From Streptomyces seoulensis (lineage in GTDB: Bacteria > Actinomycetota > Actinomycetes > Streptomycetales > Streptomycetaceae), in contig NZ_AP025667.1 in NCBI RefSeq assembly GCF_022846655.1, forward strand, positions 2,951,001 to 3,015,000: DNA of 64,000 nt, given 5' to 3'. Positions 25,587 to 34,305 of the stretch are shown one piece after another; position 1 is the first letter of the stretch; the number at the start of each line of letters is the position of its first letter. Both the position numbers and the translations under genes were made by a program. The notes under the pieces are model-generated. The model did no database searches, was not told where the DNA came from, and was given only the letters and a program-made list of their open reading frames with translations.

Positions 25587-26644
25587 CCCGCACCCAGGCC
25601 ACCCCCGACCCCGTGACGCAGGCAGTGACGCACGACAGCTTCCCCCTCGACGCCCCCGTCGTCCGCGAACCCCGCCACGCCCCCGTCGCCCACCTGGTGC
25701 GCGGCGGAGTCGTCGAAGGCGTCCACCACGGCTCGGTCGTCGTCCTCGGCACCGACGGCGAGGTGCGGTTCCAGCTCGGTGACACCGAGGCCGCCTTCTA
25801 CCCGCGCTCGGCCCTCAAGCCCGTGCAGGCCGTCGCCATGCTGCGGGCCGGGCTGCCCCTGGACGGTGAGCTGCTCTCCCTGGCCGCCGCCAGCCACTCC
25901 GGCGAGGAACGCCACCTCGACGGCACCAAGCGCATCCTCGACCTCGCCTCGCTCGGCGAGACCGACCTGCGCAACACCCCCGACATGCCGTTCGACCCCG
26001 TCGTCCGGGACGCCTGGGTACGGGACGGCAGGGGTCCCTCGCGGCTCGCCCAGAACTGCTCCGGCAAGCACGCCGCCATGCTGTGGACGGCCGAGCTCAA
26101 CGGCTGGTCCCTCGACGACTACCTCGACCCGGCCCACGCCCTCCAGCAGGCCATCGCGGAGACCGTGGAGGACCTCACCGGTCAGCGGGTCGCCCACGTC
26201 ACCGTGGACGGCTGCGGCGCGCCCCTCTTCGCCGTCTCCCTGCACGGTCTCGCCCGCGCCCTGGCCCGCATCACCACCGCCGCCCCCGGCACGCCCGAGG
26301 CGCGCGTGGCGGACGCCATGCGCGAGCACGCCGAGATGGCCTCCGGCGTCCGGCGCGACGTGGCCGCGCTGATGCGGACGGTGCCCGGACTGCTCGCCAA
26401 GGACGGCTTCGAGGGCGTCCAGGTGGCCGCGCTGCCCGACGGCCGCGCCATCGCCGTGAAGATCGCCGACGGCGCCGACCGGGCCCGCGTCCCCGTCGCC
26501 GCGGCCGCGCTCGCCCACGCCGGGGTCGACCCCGCCCTCCTCACCGGGTTCGCGGGCGCGCCCCTGCTGGGCGGCGGCAGGCCGGTGGGAGCGGTGCGTA
26601 CGGTACGCGCGCTGGAGCCCGCTCCGCTGGTGCCCTGCGTCTGA
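25583..26644 (+). CDS. L-asparaginase II-type amidohydrolase
   Basis: 353 residues of the PF06089 family (Rhizobium etli-type asparaginase). Signatures are HAPVAHLVRGGVVEGVHHGSVV, FYPRSALKPVQA with the conserved Ser-Lys, SHSGEERHLDGTKRIL, QNCSGKHAAML and VDGCGAPLFAVSL. The Cys/Lys/Ser set typical of this class is present. It would hydrolyse L-asparagine to aspartate and ammonia in the cytosol. It forms a two-gene operon with the upstream FadR-type regulator. Confidence 0.92.
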   Translation: MTRTQATPDPVTQAVTHDSFPLDAPVVREPRHAPVAHLVRGGVVEGVHHGSVVVLGTDGEVRFQLGDTEAAFYPRSALKPVQAVAMLRAGLPLDGELLSLAAASHSGEERHLDGTKRILDLASLGETDLRNTPDMPFDPVVRDAWVRDGRGPSRLAQNCSGKHAAMLWTAELNGWSLDDYLDPAHALQQAIAETVEDLTGQRVAHVTVDGCGAPLFAVSLHGLARALARITTAAPGTPEARVADAMREHAEMASGVRRDVAALMRTVPGLLAKDGFEGVQVAALPDGRAIAVKIADGADRARVPVAAAALAHAGVDPALLTGFAGAPLLGGGRPVGAVRTVRALEPAPLVPCV

Positions 26645-26667
26645 CGGGCCGGGGAGGTCGTCCCGGG

Positions 26668-27852
26668 TCAGGCTCCGGTGCCGTTCCCGGTGTCCTTGCC
26701 GCTCTTGCCTCGCAGGGCCAGGGTCACACCGGCCGCGCCGAGGACGACGATCCCGGCGATGGTCGCGGTCCGCGTCCAGTCGGTGTCGTCGTCCGGTGCC
26801 GGTGAGGTGGCCGCGGCCACGGGGACGGCGGAATGCGTGGGCTCCGGCGTGGCGCGCAGTCCGTCCAGCGAGCCGACCGGGTCCACCCGTCCCGCCGCGG
26901 CGAAGCCCCAGTCCAGAAGCTGGCGGGCCTCCTCGTACACGGCGAGCCCCCCGCCCTCCTGAGGGTTCATCACCGTGACGACCAGGGTGCGACCGCCCCG
27001 GCGGGCAGCGGCCACGAGCGTGTTGCCCGCGTTGCTGGTGTAGCCGTTCTTGATGCCGATGATCCCGGGATACGGCGCGACGCCGTCCTCGCCGCTCAGC
27101 AGCCGGTTGGTGTTCTCGATGGCGAACGGCCAGCCGTCGCCGGGGAACTGGGCCTGCGCGGTGGAGCAGTACCGTGCGAAGTCGGGGTTGTGCAGCCCGG
27201 CCCGGCCGAACACCGCCAGGTCGAACGCCGAGGACACCTGGCCGGGGGAGTCGTAGCCGTCGGGGGAGATGACATGGGTGTCCATCGCGCCGAGCGAGCG
27301 GGCCTTGGTCTGCATCCGGGTGACCGTCTTCGGCACGCCGCCGTCCAGGGCCGCCAGTACGTGCACGGCGTCGTTGCCCGAGCTGAGGAACACTCCGCGC
27401 CACAGGTCCGCCACCTGATAGGTGTGGCCCTCCTCCACACCGACCAGGCTGCTGCCCTCGCCGACGTCCGCCAGTTCCTGGTAACTCACCTTGTGCTGCT
27501 GTGTCGCGGGCAGCGTCGGCAGCACGGTCAGGGCGAACAGGGTCTTCAGGGTGCTCGCGGGCGGCAGCTTGCGGTGCGCCCCGTCGGCGGCGAGCACGTC
27601 ACCGCTGTCGGCGTCGGCCACCAGCCAGGACAGCGCCGAGAGCTGAGGTGTCTCCGGGGCGCCGGCGCGCGGGCGCACCTGGACACCGGAGCCGTAGAGC
27701 AGGGACGGCTGCGGGACGGCCGCCCGTGGTGCGGGCGGTGCGGGTTCCCCGCCGGTCCCGGTGGCGGCGGCCGCGGGCGCGAGGGCCAGCGCTCCCGCCA
27801 CGCACAGGGAACAGACGGAAACGGTCGCCCGACGTGAGAATCCGGTGCTCAT
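26668..27852 (-). CDS. D-alanyl-D-alanine carboxypeptidase (peptidase S11, PBP5-like)
   Basis: 394 residues. Signal peptide with LCVAGALALAPAAAATG at the N-terminus. The S11 catalytic motifs are complete: PPASTLKTLFAL (SxxK, Ser near residue 99), SSGNDAVHVL (SxN) and GIKNGYTSNAGNT (the KTG equivalent reads KNG). A Pro/Ala-rich linker leads to a C-terminal transmembrane helix (IAGIVVLGAAGVTLALRG) and a short charged tail, anchoring it outside the membrane. It would trim the terminal D-Ala of peptidoglycan stem peptides. It is convergent with the asparaginase gene. Confidence 0.92.
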   Translation of the reverse strand: MSTGFSRRATVSVCSLCVAGALALAPAAAATGTGGEPAPPAPRAAVPQPSLLYGSGVQVRPRAGAPETPQLSALSWLVADADSGDVLAADGAHRKLPPASTLKTLFALTVLPTLPATQQHKVSYQELADVGEGSSLVGVEEGHTYQVADLWRGVFLSSGNDAVHVLAALDGGVPKTVTRMQTKARSLGAMDTHVISPDGYDSPGQVSSAFDLAVFGRAGLHNPDFARYCSTAQAQFPGDGWPFAIENTNRLLSGEDGVAPYPGIIGIKNGYTSNAGNTLVAAARRGGRTLVVTVMNPQEGGGLAVYEEARQLLDWGFAAAGRVDPVGSLDGLRATPEPTHSAVPVAAATSPAPDDDTDWTRTATIAGIVVLGAAGVTLALRGKSGKDTGNGTGA

Positions 27853-28150
27853 ATGATCAACGTAGGAAGGTCGGCCGGATGCGGCGAGCTGCCCGCGCCG
27901 GACGGCTTACCCGAGCAACCCGGATGCCGCACTGAGGTCCGTTCGGCGGGGTGCCGCCTGTGCGGGCGGGCGGCCTTGTCGGGGGGTGGTTGCGGGTGGT
28001 CCGGGACCACACCTCTGCGCACTGCCGCGTAGGGCGGGGCGACATGGTGTGGCGTCATGTGTACCCCGGCCCCATGGCCCATGTCCTGATGCCGTAACGA
28101 TCCCTGACGAGCAGGGTACTTGGGCGCCAACTGTGCCCTATCGTCACGAC

Positions 28151-29038
28151 ATGTCCACGCCACCGCAGCAGCCCGCGCAGCCCGCCGACCGGCCGCCGCA
28201 GCCCGGACCGCCCGCGCAGCCGCCCTCGGTCCCGCCCCAGCCGACCGCGTATCCCTACCCGAGCCCGCAGTCCCCGCCGCCGGTTCCGCGGTCCGCGCCG
28301 CCGGGCCCCTTCCAGTCGCCCACGATGCCGAGCGGGCCCCAGCCGGGCAACCCCTACGCCCAGCCCCCGCAGTACGGACCACCGCCGTTCCCGCCCGCGC
28401 CCGGCGGGAGCGGTGCCGCCGGACGGGCGGTGCTGTGGGCCGTCGTCGGAGCCGTCGTCGCCTCCGCTGCCTGGGCGGCCGGCATCTTCCTGATCGGTGC
28501 GACAGCGGGCGCGGCGGACCTCGGCGGCTATGCGGCCCCGTCCGATCTCTGCTCGCGCGCGGACTACACCTCGTTCAAGGACGAGTACTCCGCCAGTGAC
28601 TCCTCCCCGACCCACAGCTCCCTCAAGGAAGCTGCGCTGGACGAGAGTTACTGCAGCGCGAGCCTGAAGAAGTCCGGCTCCTCCTACGCCGACGCCTACC
28701 TCTCCCTCCAGGTCGACCTGCACAAGAAGACGGACCCGGGGCCCGAGTTCACGGCCACCTGGAAGAACTACGACGAGAGCCACTCCGGTTACGACGTCGG
28801 CCCGGTCGAGGACATCGGCGACGAGGCCTACCTGGTCACCCGCGACACCACCAGCGGCACGTCCAGCGGCTCCCGCTACGCCACCCTGGCGGTCCGCGAC
28901 GGCTGGGTCACCTACACCATGAGCTACAGCGCCTACCTCAGCTCCTACGACCCGGACAAGGACCCGCCGAAGATCGACGAGATCTCGGACTGGCTGAAGA
29001 CGGACACCCGCAACACGCTGGACCGGCTGAAGGACTGA
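28151..29038 (+). CDS. Proline-rich single-pass membrane protein with extracytoplasmic domain
   Basis: 295 residues. The N-terminal ~85 residues are Pro/Gln-rich (PPQQPAQPADRPPQPGPP). A transmembrane helix follows (AVLWAVVGAVVASAAWAAGIFLIG), then an exposed domain with two Cys (LCSRADY, SYCSASL), repeated YxD/Ser-rich segments and a C-terminal TYTMSYSAYLSSYDPDKDPP. This architecture is common for Streptomyces DUF-type envelope proteins, but no enzymatic motif is visible. The 298-bp upstream gap holds no gene I can support. Confidence 0.7.
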   Translation: MSTPPQQPAQPADRPPQPGPPAQPPSVPPQPTAYPYPSPQSPPPVPRSAPPGPFQSPTMPSGPQPGNPYAQPPQYGPPPFPPAPGGSGAAGRAVLWAVVGAVVASAAWAAGIFLIGATAGAADLGGYAAPSDLCSRADYTSFKDEYSASDSSPTHSSLKEAALDESYCSASLKKSGSSYADAYLSLQVDLHKKTDPGPEFTATWKNYDESHSGYDVGPVEDIGDEAYLVTRDTTSGTSSGSRYATLAVRDGWVTYTMSYSAYLSSYDPDKDPPKIDEISDWLKTDTRNTLDRLKD

Positions 29039-29124
29039 CAGGCTGAAGGACTGAAGGACTGAGGGGGGCGCCGGTCACCGCTCCTCCGCCGCGCCGGACG
29101 CCGAGCTCGGGCAGACTTCCTGTC

Positions 29125-29964
29125 ATGTCCACCTACTCCGCGCCCGACGGCACCCGGCTGGCCTTGCGCGTCCACGGCGAAGGGGACGGCGACCCGGTCG
29201 TCTGCGTCCCCGGCGGCCCGACGGACTCCCGCTACCTGGGCGACCTCGGCGGGCTGTCCGGGCGCCGACGGCTGGCCGTCCCCGACCTGCGCGGCACCGG
29301 CCGGTCCGCGATCCCCGACGACCCGGCCTCCTACCGCTGCGACCGGCTCGTCGACGACATCGAGGCCCTGCGCCTCCACCTCGGCCTGGACCGGATCGAC
29401 CTGCTCGGCCACTCCGCCGGCGCGAACATCGTCACGCAGTACGCGGCCCGACACCCGCACCGGCTGCGCCGCCTCGCCCTGATCGGGCCCGGCACCCGAG
29501 CGGTCGGCCTGGACGTCACGGGCGAGACCCGGCGCCGGGCCGCCCGGCTCCGCGAGGGCGAGCCATGGTTCCCGGCGGCGTTCGCCGCGCTGGAGGCGAT
29601 CACCGAGGGCACCGGCACGGACTGGGACGCCATCAGCCCCTTCTTCTACGGCCGTTGGGACAACGCCGCCGAGCGCCACCACGCGGACAGCCGCCCGGCC
29701 GACACGGAAGCCGTCGCCCGCTTCGGGGAGAAGGGCGCCTTCGACCCGCCGGCCACCCGTGCGGCGCTCGCCGGTGTCACGGCTCCCGTGCTGCTGCTCA
29801 CCGGGGAGTTCGACCTGAACAGCCCGCCCGAGGTCGTCGCCGGACTCGCCGACCTCTTCCCCGACGCCGAGCTGGTCGTCCAGAGCGGGGCCGGGCACTA
29901 CCCCTGGCTCGACGACCCCGAACGATTCGTGACGGTCACCGGCGACTTCCTGCGCCGGCCCTGA
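29125..29964 (+). CDS. Alpha/beta-hydrolase (proline iminopeptidase-like)
   Basis: 279 residues. The oxyanion-hole motif reads CVPGGPTDSRYL and the nucleophile elbow LLGHSAGANIV (Ser near residue 95). The acid is in LLTGEFDLNSPPEVV and the His in SGAGHYPWLDDPERF. The lid region is rich in Trp and Phe. The HGGPG-like entry suggests the prolyl-aminopeptidase/epoxide hydrolase branch; the substrate is unknown. It is followed 30 bp later by a methyltransferase gene on the same strand. Confidence 0.87.
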   Translation: MSTYSAPDGTRLALRVHGEGDGDPVVCVPGGPTDSRYLGDLGGLSGRRRLAVPDLRGTGRSAIPDDPASYRCDRLVDDIEALRLHLGLDRIDLLGHSAGANIVTQYAARHPHRLRRLALIGPGTRAVGLDVTGETRRRAARLREGEPWFPAAFAALEAITEGTGTDWDAISPFFYGRWDNAAERHHADSRPADTEAVARFGEKGAFDPPATRAALAGVTAPVLLLTGEFDLNSPPEVVAGLADLFPDAELVVQSGAGHYPWLDDPERFVTVTGDFLRRP

Positions 29965-29994
29965 CCCGACGCCCGTACGCCCTACGCTGGAGCC

Positions 29995-30714
29995 ATGTTC
30001 AGCCCCGAGGGTCCCAGCACACGCGAACTGGCCGTCCAGGCGCTGTCGTCCGTCGAGCGGGGCTACGACCTGCTCGCGCCCAAGTTCGACCACACCCCCT
30101 TCCGGACGCCCGGCTCGGTGCTGGACGCCGTCGCGAAGGCACTCGGGCCGCTCGGCCCCTTCGAGGACGGGCTCGACCTGTGCTGCGGCACCGGCGCCGG
30201 GCTGTCCGTACTGGGCGGGCTGTGCCGCCGGAGCGTCACCGGGGTCGACTTCAGCGCGGGCATGCTCGACGTGGCACGGCGCGGGCAGGGCGAGGAGGTC
30301 GCCCTGGTTCGGGCGGACGCCCGCGCGCTGCCCTTCACGGCCGCCTTCGACCTGGTCGTCAGCTTCGGTGCGTTCGGTCACTTCCTGCCACGGGAACTGC
30401 CCGGCCTCTTCACCCAGGTCCACTCGGCGCTCCGGCCGGGCGGCCGGTTCGCCTTCCCGGTGCTGGCCCCGCCCCGGCCGTCGAGCGCCGCGTACTGGGC
30501 GCTGCTCGGCTTCGACGCGGTGATGCGGGTGCGCAACGCCGTGTGGCGGCCACCGTTCGTCATGTACTACCGCGCGTTCCGCCTCGGTGACGTCCGCAGG
30601 GAACTGGAACGTGCCGGCTTCACGGTGGAGCTGCGGCCCCTGCCCGAGTTCGGCCTGCGCGCCGACGGCAGCCCCCGCGCCCGGCTGGTGACGGCGCGGC
30701 GCTCCAACTCGTAG
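29995..30714 (+). CDS. Class I SAM-dependent methyltransferase
   Basis: 239 residues. The SAM-binding motif I is LDLCCGTGAGLSVLGGL, the acidic loop is VTGVDFSAGMLDVARRG, and motif III/IV reads FDLVVSFGAFGHFLPRE. Its small-molecule substrate is unknown. It probably shares a transcript with the hydrolase gene 30 bp upstream. Confidence 0.82.
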   Translation: MFSPEGPSTRELAVQALSSVERGYDLLAPKFDHTPFRTPGSVLDAVAKALGPLGPFEDGLDLCCGTGAGLSVLGGLCRRSVTGVDFSAGMLDVARRGQGEEVALVRADARALPFTAAFDLVVSFGAFGHFLPRELPGLFTQVHSALRPGGRFAFPVLAPPRPSSAAYWALLGFDAVMRVRNAVWRPPFVMYYRAFRLGDVRRELERAGFTVELRPLPEFGLRADGSPRARLVTARRSNS

Positions 30715-30738
30715 GCAGGCAGGGGATGTCGGGCCACC

Positions 30739-31320
30739 TCACGCGCGCCGCCGCGTCCACCTCGGGCCCGTGCGGGCCCAGGCCCGCTCCCACTCGTCCA
30801 GCCGGTGCCGCAGCGCGACCCGGCGTTCCACCGCGCGGGCCAGGAGCACGATCGCGGCCGCGCCTCCCGCCGTGCCCAGGCCGACCGCGACCGTGTGCTG
30901 CCAGACCGTCACGTCGTTCGGAGGCGGCGTCGTCGTGCGTCCCCGGCTGTCGAACCAGACGGTGATCGTGTCCCCGGCGCGCGTCCCGGCCGGAACATCG
31001 GCGACGGCGGTATGTGTCCGCCGTCCCGGCTCCGTCCAGCGGACCTCGGCCCGGTAGCCGTGCCCGCGGTCCCCCTGCACCGTGGGCCGGGCCGCGGGAC
31101 GGCCGAGCACCACGGCCCGCACCGCGTGCCGCTCGGCCCGCTGCTCCGTGGCATGCGTCCGTGCCCGGTCGTAGGTGAACAGCCCGGCCGCCGTCCCGGC
31201 CAGCGGCGCGACCACGCACAGCAGGACGGCGACGACCACCGCCACCCACGCCTCCACCACGTCCGACCGCCGCCGCAGCGGATTGTGCCGCCGACGTCGA
31301 CGGTGCGACCGAGTACGCAT
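30739..31320 (-). CDS. Rv1733c-like double-pass membrane protein
   Basis: 193 residues from the ATG at 31320 (a GTG at 31326 in the same frame is possible). A very basic N-terminus (RTRSHRRRRRHNPLRRRSD), first TM (VAVVVAVLLCVVAPLAGTAAGLF) and extracytoplasmic loop with VRWTEPGRRTHTAVADVPAGTRAGDTITVWFD precede a second TM (TVAVGLGTAGGAAAIVLLARAV) and a basic tail. This is the layout of the actinobacterial Rv1733c family. Function unknown. Confidence 0.75.
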   Translation of the reverse strand: MRTRSHRRRRRHNPLRRRSDVVEAWVAVVVAVLLCVVAPLAGTAAGLFTYDRARTHATEQRAERHAVRAVVLGRPAARPTVQGDRGHGYRAEVRWTEPGRRTHTAVADVPAGTRAGDTITVWFDSRGRTTTPPPNDVTVWQHTVAVGLGTAGGAAAIVLLARAVERRVALRHRLDEWERAWARTGPRWTRRRA

Positions 31321-31389
31321 GTCCACACCGGTCAGGTACCCACCCCGCCCCGGCCTGGAGCGTCCGGCGCGCCACGAACTCCCGTGGGC

Positions 31390-32181
31390 TCAGCCGAAGC
31401 GTTCGATGCGGATACGGTCCACCGGCTGACCGGCGGCGACGAGGAGCCGGGAGGCATGTTCGGCGAAGCCGTTGGAGCCGCACACATAGGCTTCCCACCC
31501 ACCAGGCGGCTGCTCGGCCAGGAGTGGGGCCACATGTGCGGCCGACATACGGCCCACGGGCACACCCGCCGGGGCGGTGCGGGTGAACACGGCCGTCGTC
31601 TCCGCGCCCAGCTCCCCGGCGTAGATCAGCTCCTCGGGGCCGCGCGCCGACACCAGCATCCGCAGCGGCACCGACATGCCCCGCGCACGGTGGTGCCGGA
31701 CCATCGACATCAGCGGGACGATCCCCGAACCGGCGCCGAGCAGCAGCGCCGGACGGTCGCCCGGCCAGGCGAAGAAACCGCTCAGCGGACCGCGCACGTC
31801 GATCCGGTCGCCGGGCCGGGCCACGGTGTGGAACCAGCCCGAGACCTCGCCGTCCGGGACGCGGTCCAGGGTCAGCTCGATGTGCCCGGAGTCGTCAGGC
31901 GCGGAAGCGATGGAGTAGTGGCGCTGAGCCACATAGCCGTCCTCGGCGGTCAGCCGCAGCATCAGATGCTGGCCGGGCAGATGACCCGCCCACTCGGGCA
32001 CCGCCAGCCGGAACGTCGCCGCGTGCGGCGTCTCCCGCCGGACCTCGGTCAGCGTCGCCGTCTGCCACGCCGCCGCCACCTGCTCGCTCACCGCGATCCG
32101 GCCGGGCACCGCGAAGCGGGCCGGGGGAGCGGCGGGCGCGGAGTCGCGCGCGGCCAGGGTCTCGTATGCCTGCTCAGTCAC
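31390..32181 (-). CDS. Ferredoxin-NADP reductase-family flavin oxidoreductase
   Basis: 263 residues. The FAD-binding barrel carries the RHYSIAS motif preceded by GQHLMLRL, with GEVSGWFH downstream. The NAD(P) domain carries LLLGAGSGIVPLMSMVRHH, LVSARGPEELIY and a C-terminal AYVCGSNGFAEHASRLL. There is no iron-sulfur domain. It overlaps the start region of the preceding Mo-oxidoreductase gene by 8 bp. It could therefore be the electron donor or acceptor partner of that enzyme. Confidence 0.88.
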   Translation of the reverse strand: MTEQAYETLAARDSAPAAPPARFAVPGRIAVSEQVAAAWQTATLTEVRRETPHAATFRLAVPEWAGHLPGQHLMLRLTAEDGYVAQRHYSIASAPDDSGHIELTLDRVPDGEVSGWFHTVARPGDRIDVRGPLSGFFAWPGDRPALLLGAGSGIVPLMSMVRHHRARGMSVPLRMLVSARGPEELIYAGELGAETTAVFTRTAPAGVPVGRMSAAHVAPLLAEQPPGGWEAYVCGSNGFAEHASRLLVAAGQPVDRIRIERFG

Positions 32182-32779
32182 CTCGGTACCGCTGTTCCTC
32201 CCACGGGTTGCCCCGCTCGTGATAGCCGTTGCCCTCCCAGAAGCCCGGCTCGTCGTGGTCGAGGAGGGTGAGCCCCGCGATCCACTTCACGCTCTTCCAG
32301 AAGTACAGGTGCGGCACGATCAGCCGGGCCGGTCCGCCGTGCTCCGGGGCCAGCGGCACGCCGTCGTGGTCCCAGGTGATCCAGGCGCGGCCGCCGGTGA
32401 GGTCGGCGAGCGGCAGGTTCGCGGTGTACCCGGTGTGGGAGCGGGCCAGCACATGTGTGGCGGACACATGTGGCCGCGCCATGGCGAAGAACGCGTCCAG
32501 CGAGACCCCGCCGAAGCGCACACCGAACTTGGACCAGCCGGTCACGCAGTGGATGTCACCCTCGTACACCGAACCGGGCAGGGCGTGCGCCTCGTCCCAG
32601 CCCCAGGTGTGCGGCTGCTCCACCAGTCCGTCGACGCGGAAGGACCAGTCGGCGGGCGCGAGGTCGGGGGTGACCTCGGCGGACAGGACGGGCCAGTCGT
32701 CGCCCGCGTCGTACTGCCCCGGAGGCAGTCCCGGTCGGGAGACGCGCCGACGGCCCGTGAAGCCTCGGGTGACGTTCAT
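32174..32779 (-). CDS. Sulfite oxidase-like molybdopterin oxidoreductase
   Basis: 201 residues of the cytosolic sulfite-oxidase/MsrP-fold type. The Mo-ligating Cys is in GDIHCVTGWSKFGVRFGG (about residue 79). ARSHTGYTANLPLADL and the pterin-binding PHLYFWKSVKWIAGLTL follow, ending EGNGYHERGNPWEEQRY. There is no signal peptide or Tat motif, so it is probably cytoplasmic. It is the first gene of a two-gene operon with the FNR-type reductase. The substrate is unknown. Confidence 0.9.
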   Translation of the reverse strand: MNVTRGFTGRRRVSRPGLPPGQYDAGDDWPVLSAEVTPDLAPADWSFRVDGLVEQPHTWGWDEAHALPGSVYEGDIHCVTGWSKFGVRFGGVSLDAFFAMARPHVSATHVLARSHTGYTANLPLADLTGGRAWITWDHDGVPLAPEHGGPARLIVPHLYFWKSVKWIAGLTLLDHDEPGFWEGNGYHERGNPWEEQRYRGD

Positions 32780-32949
32780 GGCTCAACCGTACGCTCTCGC
32801 CACGGGCGCCCCGTCCCTGGTCAGTGCCCCCGGCGGGCGAGATCGCCCACACTCCGGACCGGGTCGGGAATAGCCGTCCCGCCGCCGGACTTGGGTGGAG
32901 AGCCGACGCCGGAGCGCCGGTGGAGGACGAGGGAAGCGAGGACTTGAGG

Positions 32950-33717
32950 ATGCCCGAGGCGTACGTCTCCACGCGGTACGAGGGCCGGGAGGCCGACACC
33001 CCGGCCGGCGCTGACACCGGCCCGGCCGGGACGAGCGTCCCGCACCCGCTCGACAACGCCGCGCGCGCCTCCCTCACCGGCCCGCACGCCCACTTCGCCG
33101 AGCGGTACGGCCGGGTGCTCCGGTACCCGGTGGAGGTCTCGCCCTGGCTGGCCCTGCCCGACGACGTCGAGGCCGCCGACTGGGCCGGCATCGCCCGCAT
33201 GGCGGGGCCCGGCGCCGAGGTACCGCTGCTCGGTCACCGGGGCCGGGTGCCGGACGGCTGGGAGATCACCTTCGACGTGGCGGGCGTGCAGATGGTGGAC
33301 GACGGCGTGACCGCGGCGCCGGAGCCGGAAGCCGTGCCGCTCGGCCCGGCCGACGTGCCCGAGATGCTGGACCTCGTCGCGCGCACCCAGCCAGGTCCGT
33401 TCATGCCGCGCACCATCGAGATGGGCACCTACCTCGGCATCCGCCGCGAGGGTGCGCTGATCGCGATGGCGGGGGAGCGGCTGCACCCGCCGGGCTGGAC
33501 CGAGATCAGTGCTGTCTGCACCGACCCGGCCTTCCGGGGCGAGGGTCTCGCCACCCGGCTGATCCTCGCCGTCGCGCACGGCGTCCGCGAGCGCGGGGAG
33601 CGCCCGTTCCTGCACACCGGCGCGGGCAACACCGGCGCCATCCGTCTCTACGAGTCCCTGGGCTTCCGGCACCGGCTGGACACGAGGTTCCTCGGCGCCC
33701 GCGTCCCCCTCGGGTGA
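32950..33717 (+). CDS. GNAT-family N-acetyltransferase
   Basis: 255 residues. The C-terminal half is an FR47-like GNAT domain: WTEISAVCTDPAFRGEGLATRLILAVAHGVRERG contains the acetyl-CoA loop (R-G-x-G-L-A), followed by LHTGAGNTGAIRLYESLGF. The N-terminal ~120 residues are variable with a short beta-rich segment. ATG at 32950 has GAGG just upstream. Substrate unknown. Confidence 0.85.
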   Translation: MPEAYVSTRYEGREADTPAGADTGPAGTSVPHPLDNAARASLTGPHAHFAERYGRVLRYPVEVSPWLALPDDVEAADWAGIARMAGPGAEVPLLGHRGRVPDGWEITFDVAGVQMVDDGVTAAPEPEAVPLGPADVPEMLDLVARTQPGPFMPRTIEMGTYLGIRREGALIAMAGERLHPPGWTEISAVCTDPAFRGEGLATRLILAVAHGVRERGERPFLHTGAGNTGAIRLYESLGFRHRLDTRFLGARVPLG

Positions 33718-33730
33718 GGGCGCGGCCGTT

Positions 33731-34168
33731 CTACTCGGTGCCGCCGGAGGCCCCCGCGTTGTACCGCTCCAGGTAAGCCGCGAAGCGGATCAGGTCGTCC
33801 TCGGGCCAGTCGGCGAGCCGTTCCCGGAAGGCGGCCCGGCGGCTGCGGGTGACCTGGGCCAGGATCTCCTGGCCCGCGTCGGTCAGATGCAGCACCTGGA
33901 CGCGGGCGTCGTCCGGCGCGAGCCGCCGCTCGATCAGCCCGGTCCGCTCCAACGCGCCGACCTGACGGCTCACCGTCGACTTGTCCAGCGCGTAGTGCGT
34001 GGCCAGGTCGGTCGCCCGGCAGCCGCCGCGCTCCTCCAGATGCCCGAGCAGCGTGTACGACACCAGCGACAGTTCGGGGTGCATGCGCCCCGCCGAGGCG
34101 CGGGCCCGGCGCGCGAACGCCGTCATCTCGCGCTGGATCGTCTCGACGGCCGACTCCGCCGCCGTCAT
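33731..34168 (-). CDS. MarR-family repressor, divergent from membrane protein
   Basis: 145 residues from the ATG at 34168. The HTH is GGCRATDLATHYALDKSTVSRQVGALERTGLIERR, the wing APDDARVQVLHLT. Its start codon is the third in a series of near-identical repeated start sites (see 34165-34202). It is divergent from the gene at 34306, and two operator-like inverted repeats lie between them. Likely ligand-responsive repressor of both genes. Confidence 0.9.
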   Translation of the reverse strand: MTAAESAVETIQREMTAFARRARASAGRMHPELSLVSYTLLGHLEERGGCRATDLATHYALDKSTVSRQVGALERTGLIERRLAPDDARVQVLHLTDAGQEILAQVTRSRRAAFRERLADWPEDDLIRFAAYLERYNAGASGGTE

Positions 34169-34202
34169 GAGAACACCTTGGTCATGAGAACACCTTCGCC
34201 AT
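34165..34202 (-). other. Two tandem 6-codon mini-ORFs coupled by ATGA to the marR start
   Basis: Reading leftward, ATG (34202) gives MAKVFS-stop, whose TGA overlaps the next ATG (34185). That gives MTKVFS-stop, whose TGA overlaps the marR ATG (34168). The two mini-ORFs come from a near-perfect 17-bp direct repeat that includes AAGGTG as a Shine-Dalgarno for each following start. They may tune marR translation, or simply be a tandem duplication of the start site. Confidence 0.6.
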
Positions 34203-34247
34203 GAGAGCCCCCTCACGGAACTCCGCGGACCCACCCGAACCATTCTG

Positions 34248-34287
34248 GTTGTATAGTACAACTTGAACGTGAGTTGTATAAGACAAC
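34248..34287. promoter_or_regulatory. Twin MarR operators
   Basis: GTTGTATAGTACAAC (34248-34262, perfect 6-bp arms) and GTTGTATAAGACAAC (34273-34287, 5-bp arms) are two copies of one site, centred 25 bp apart, in the AT-rich gap between divergent marR and the gene at 34306. The spacing suits two dimers on about the same DNA face. Confidence 0.75.
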
Positions 34288-34305
34288 CAATGGAGGTTCC
34301 GGCCG

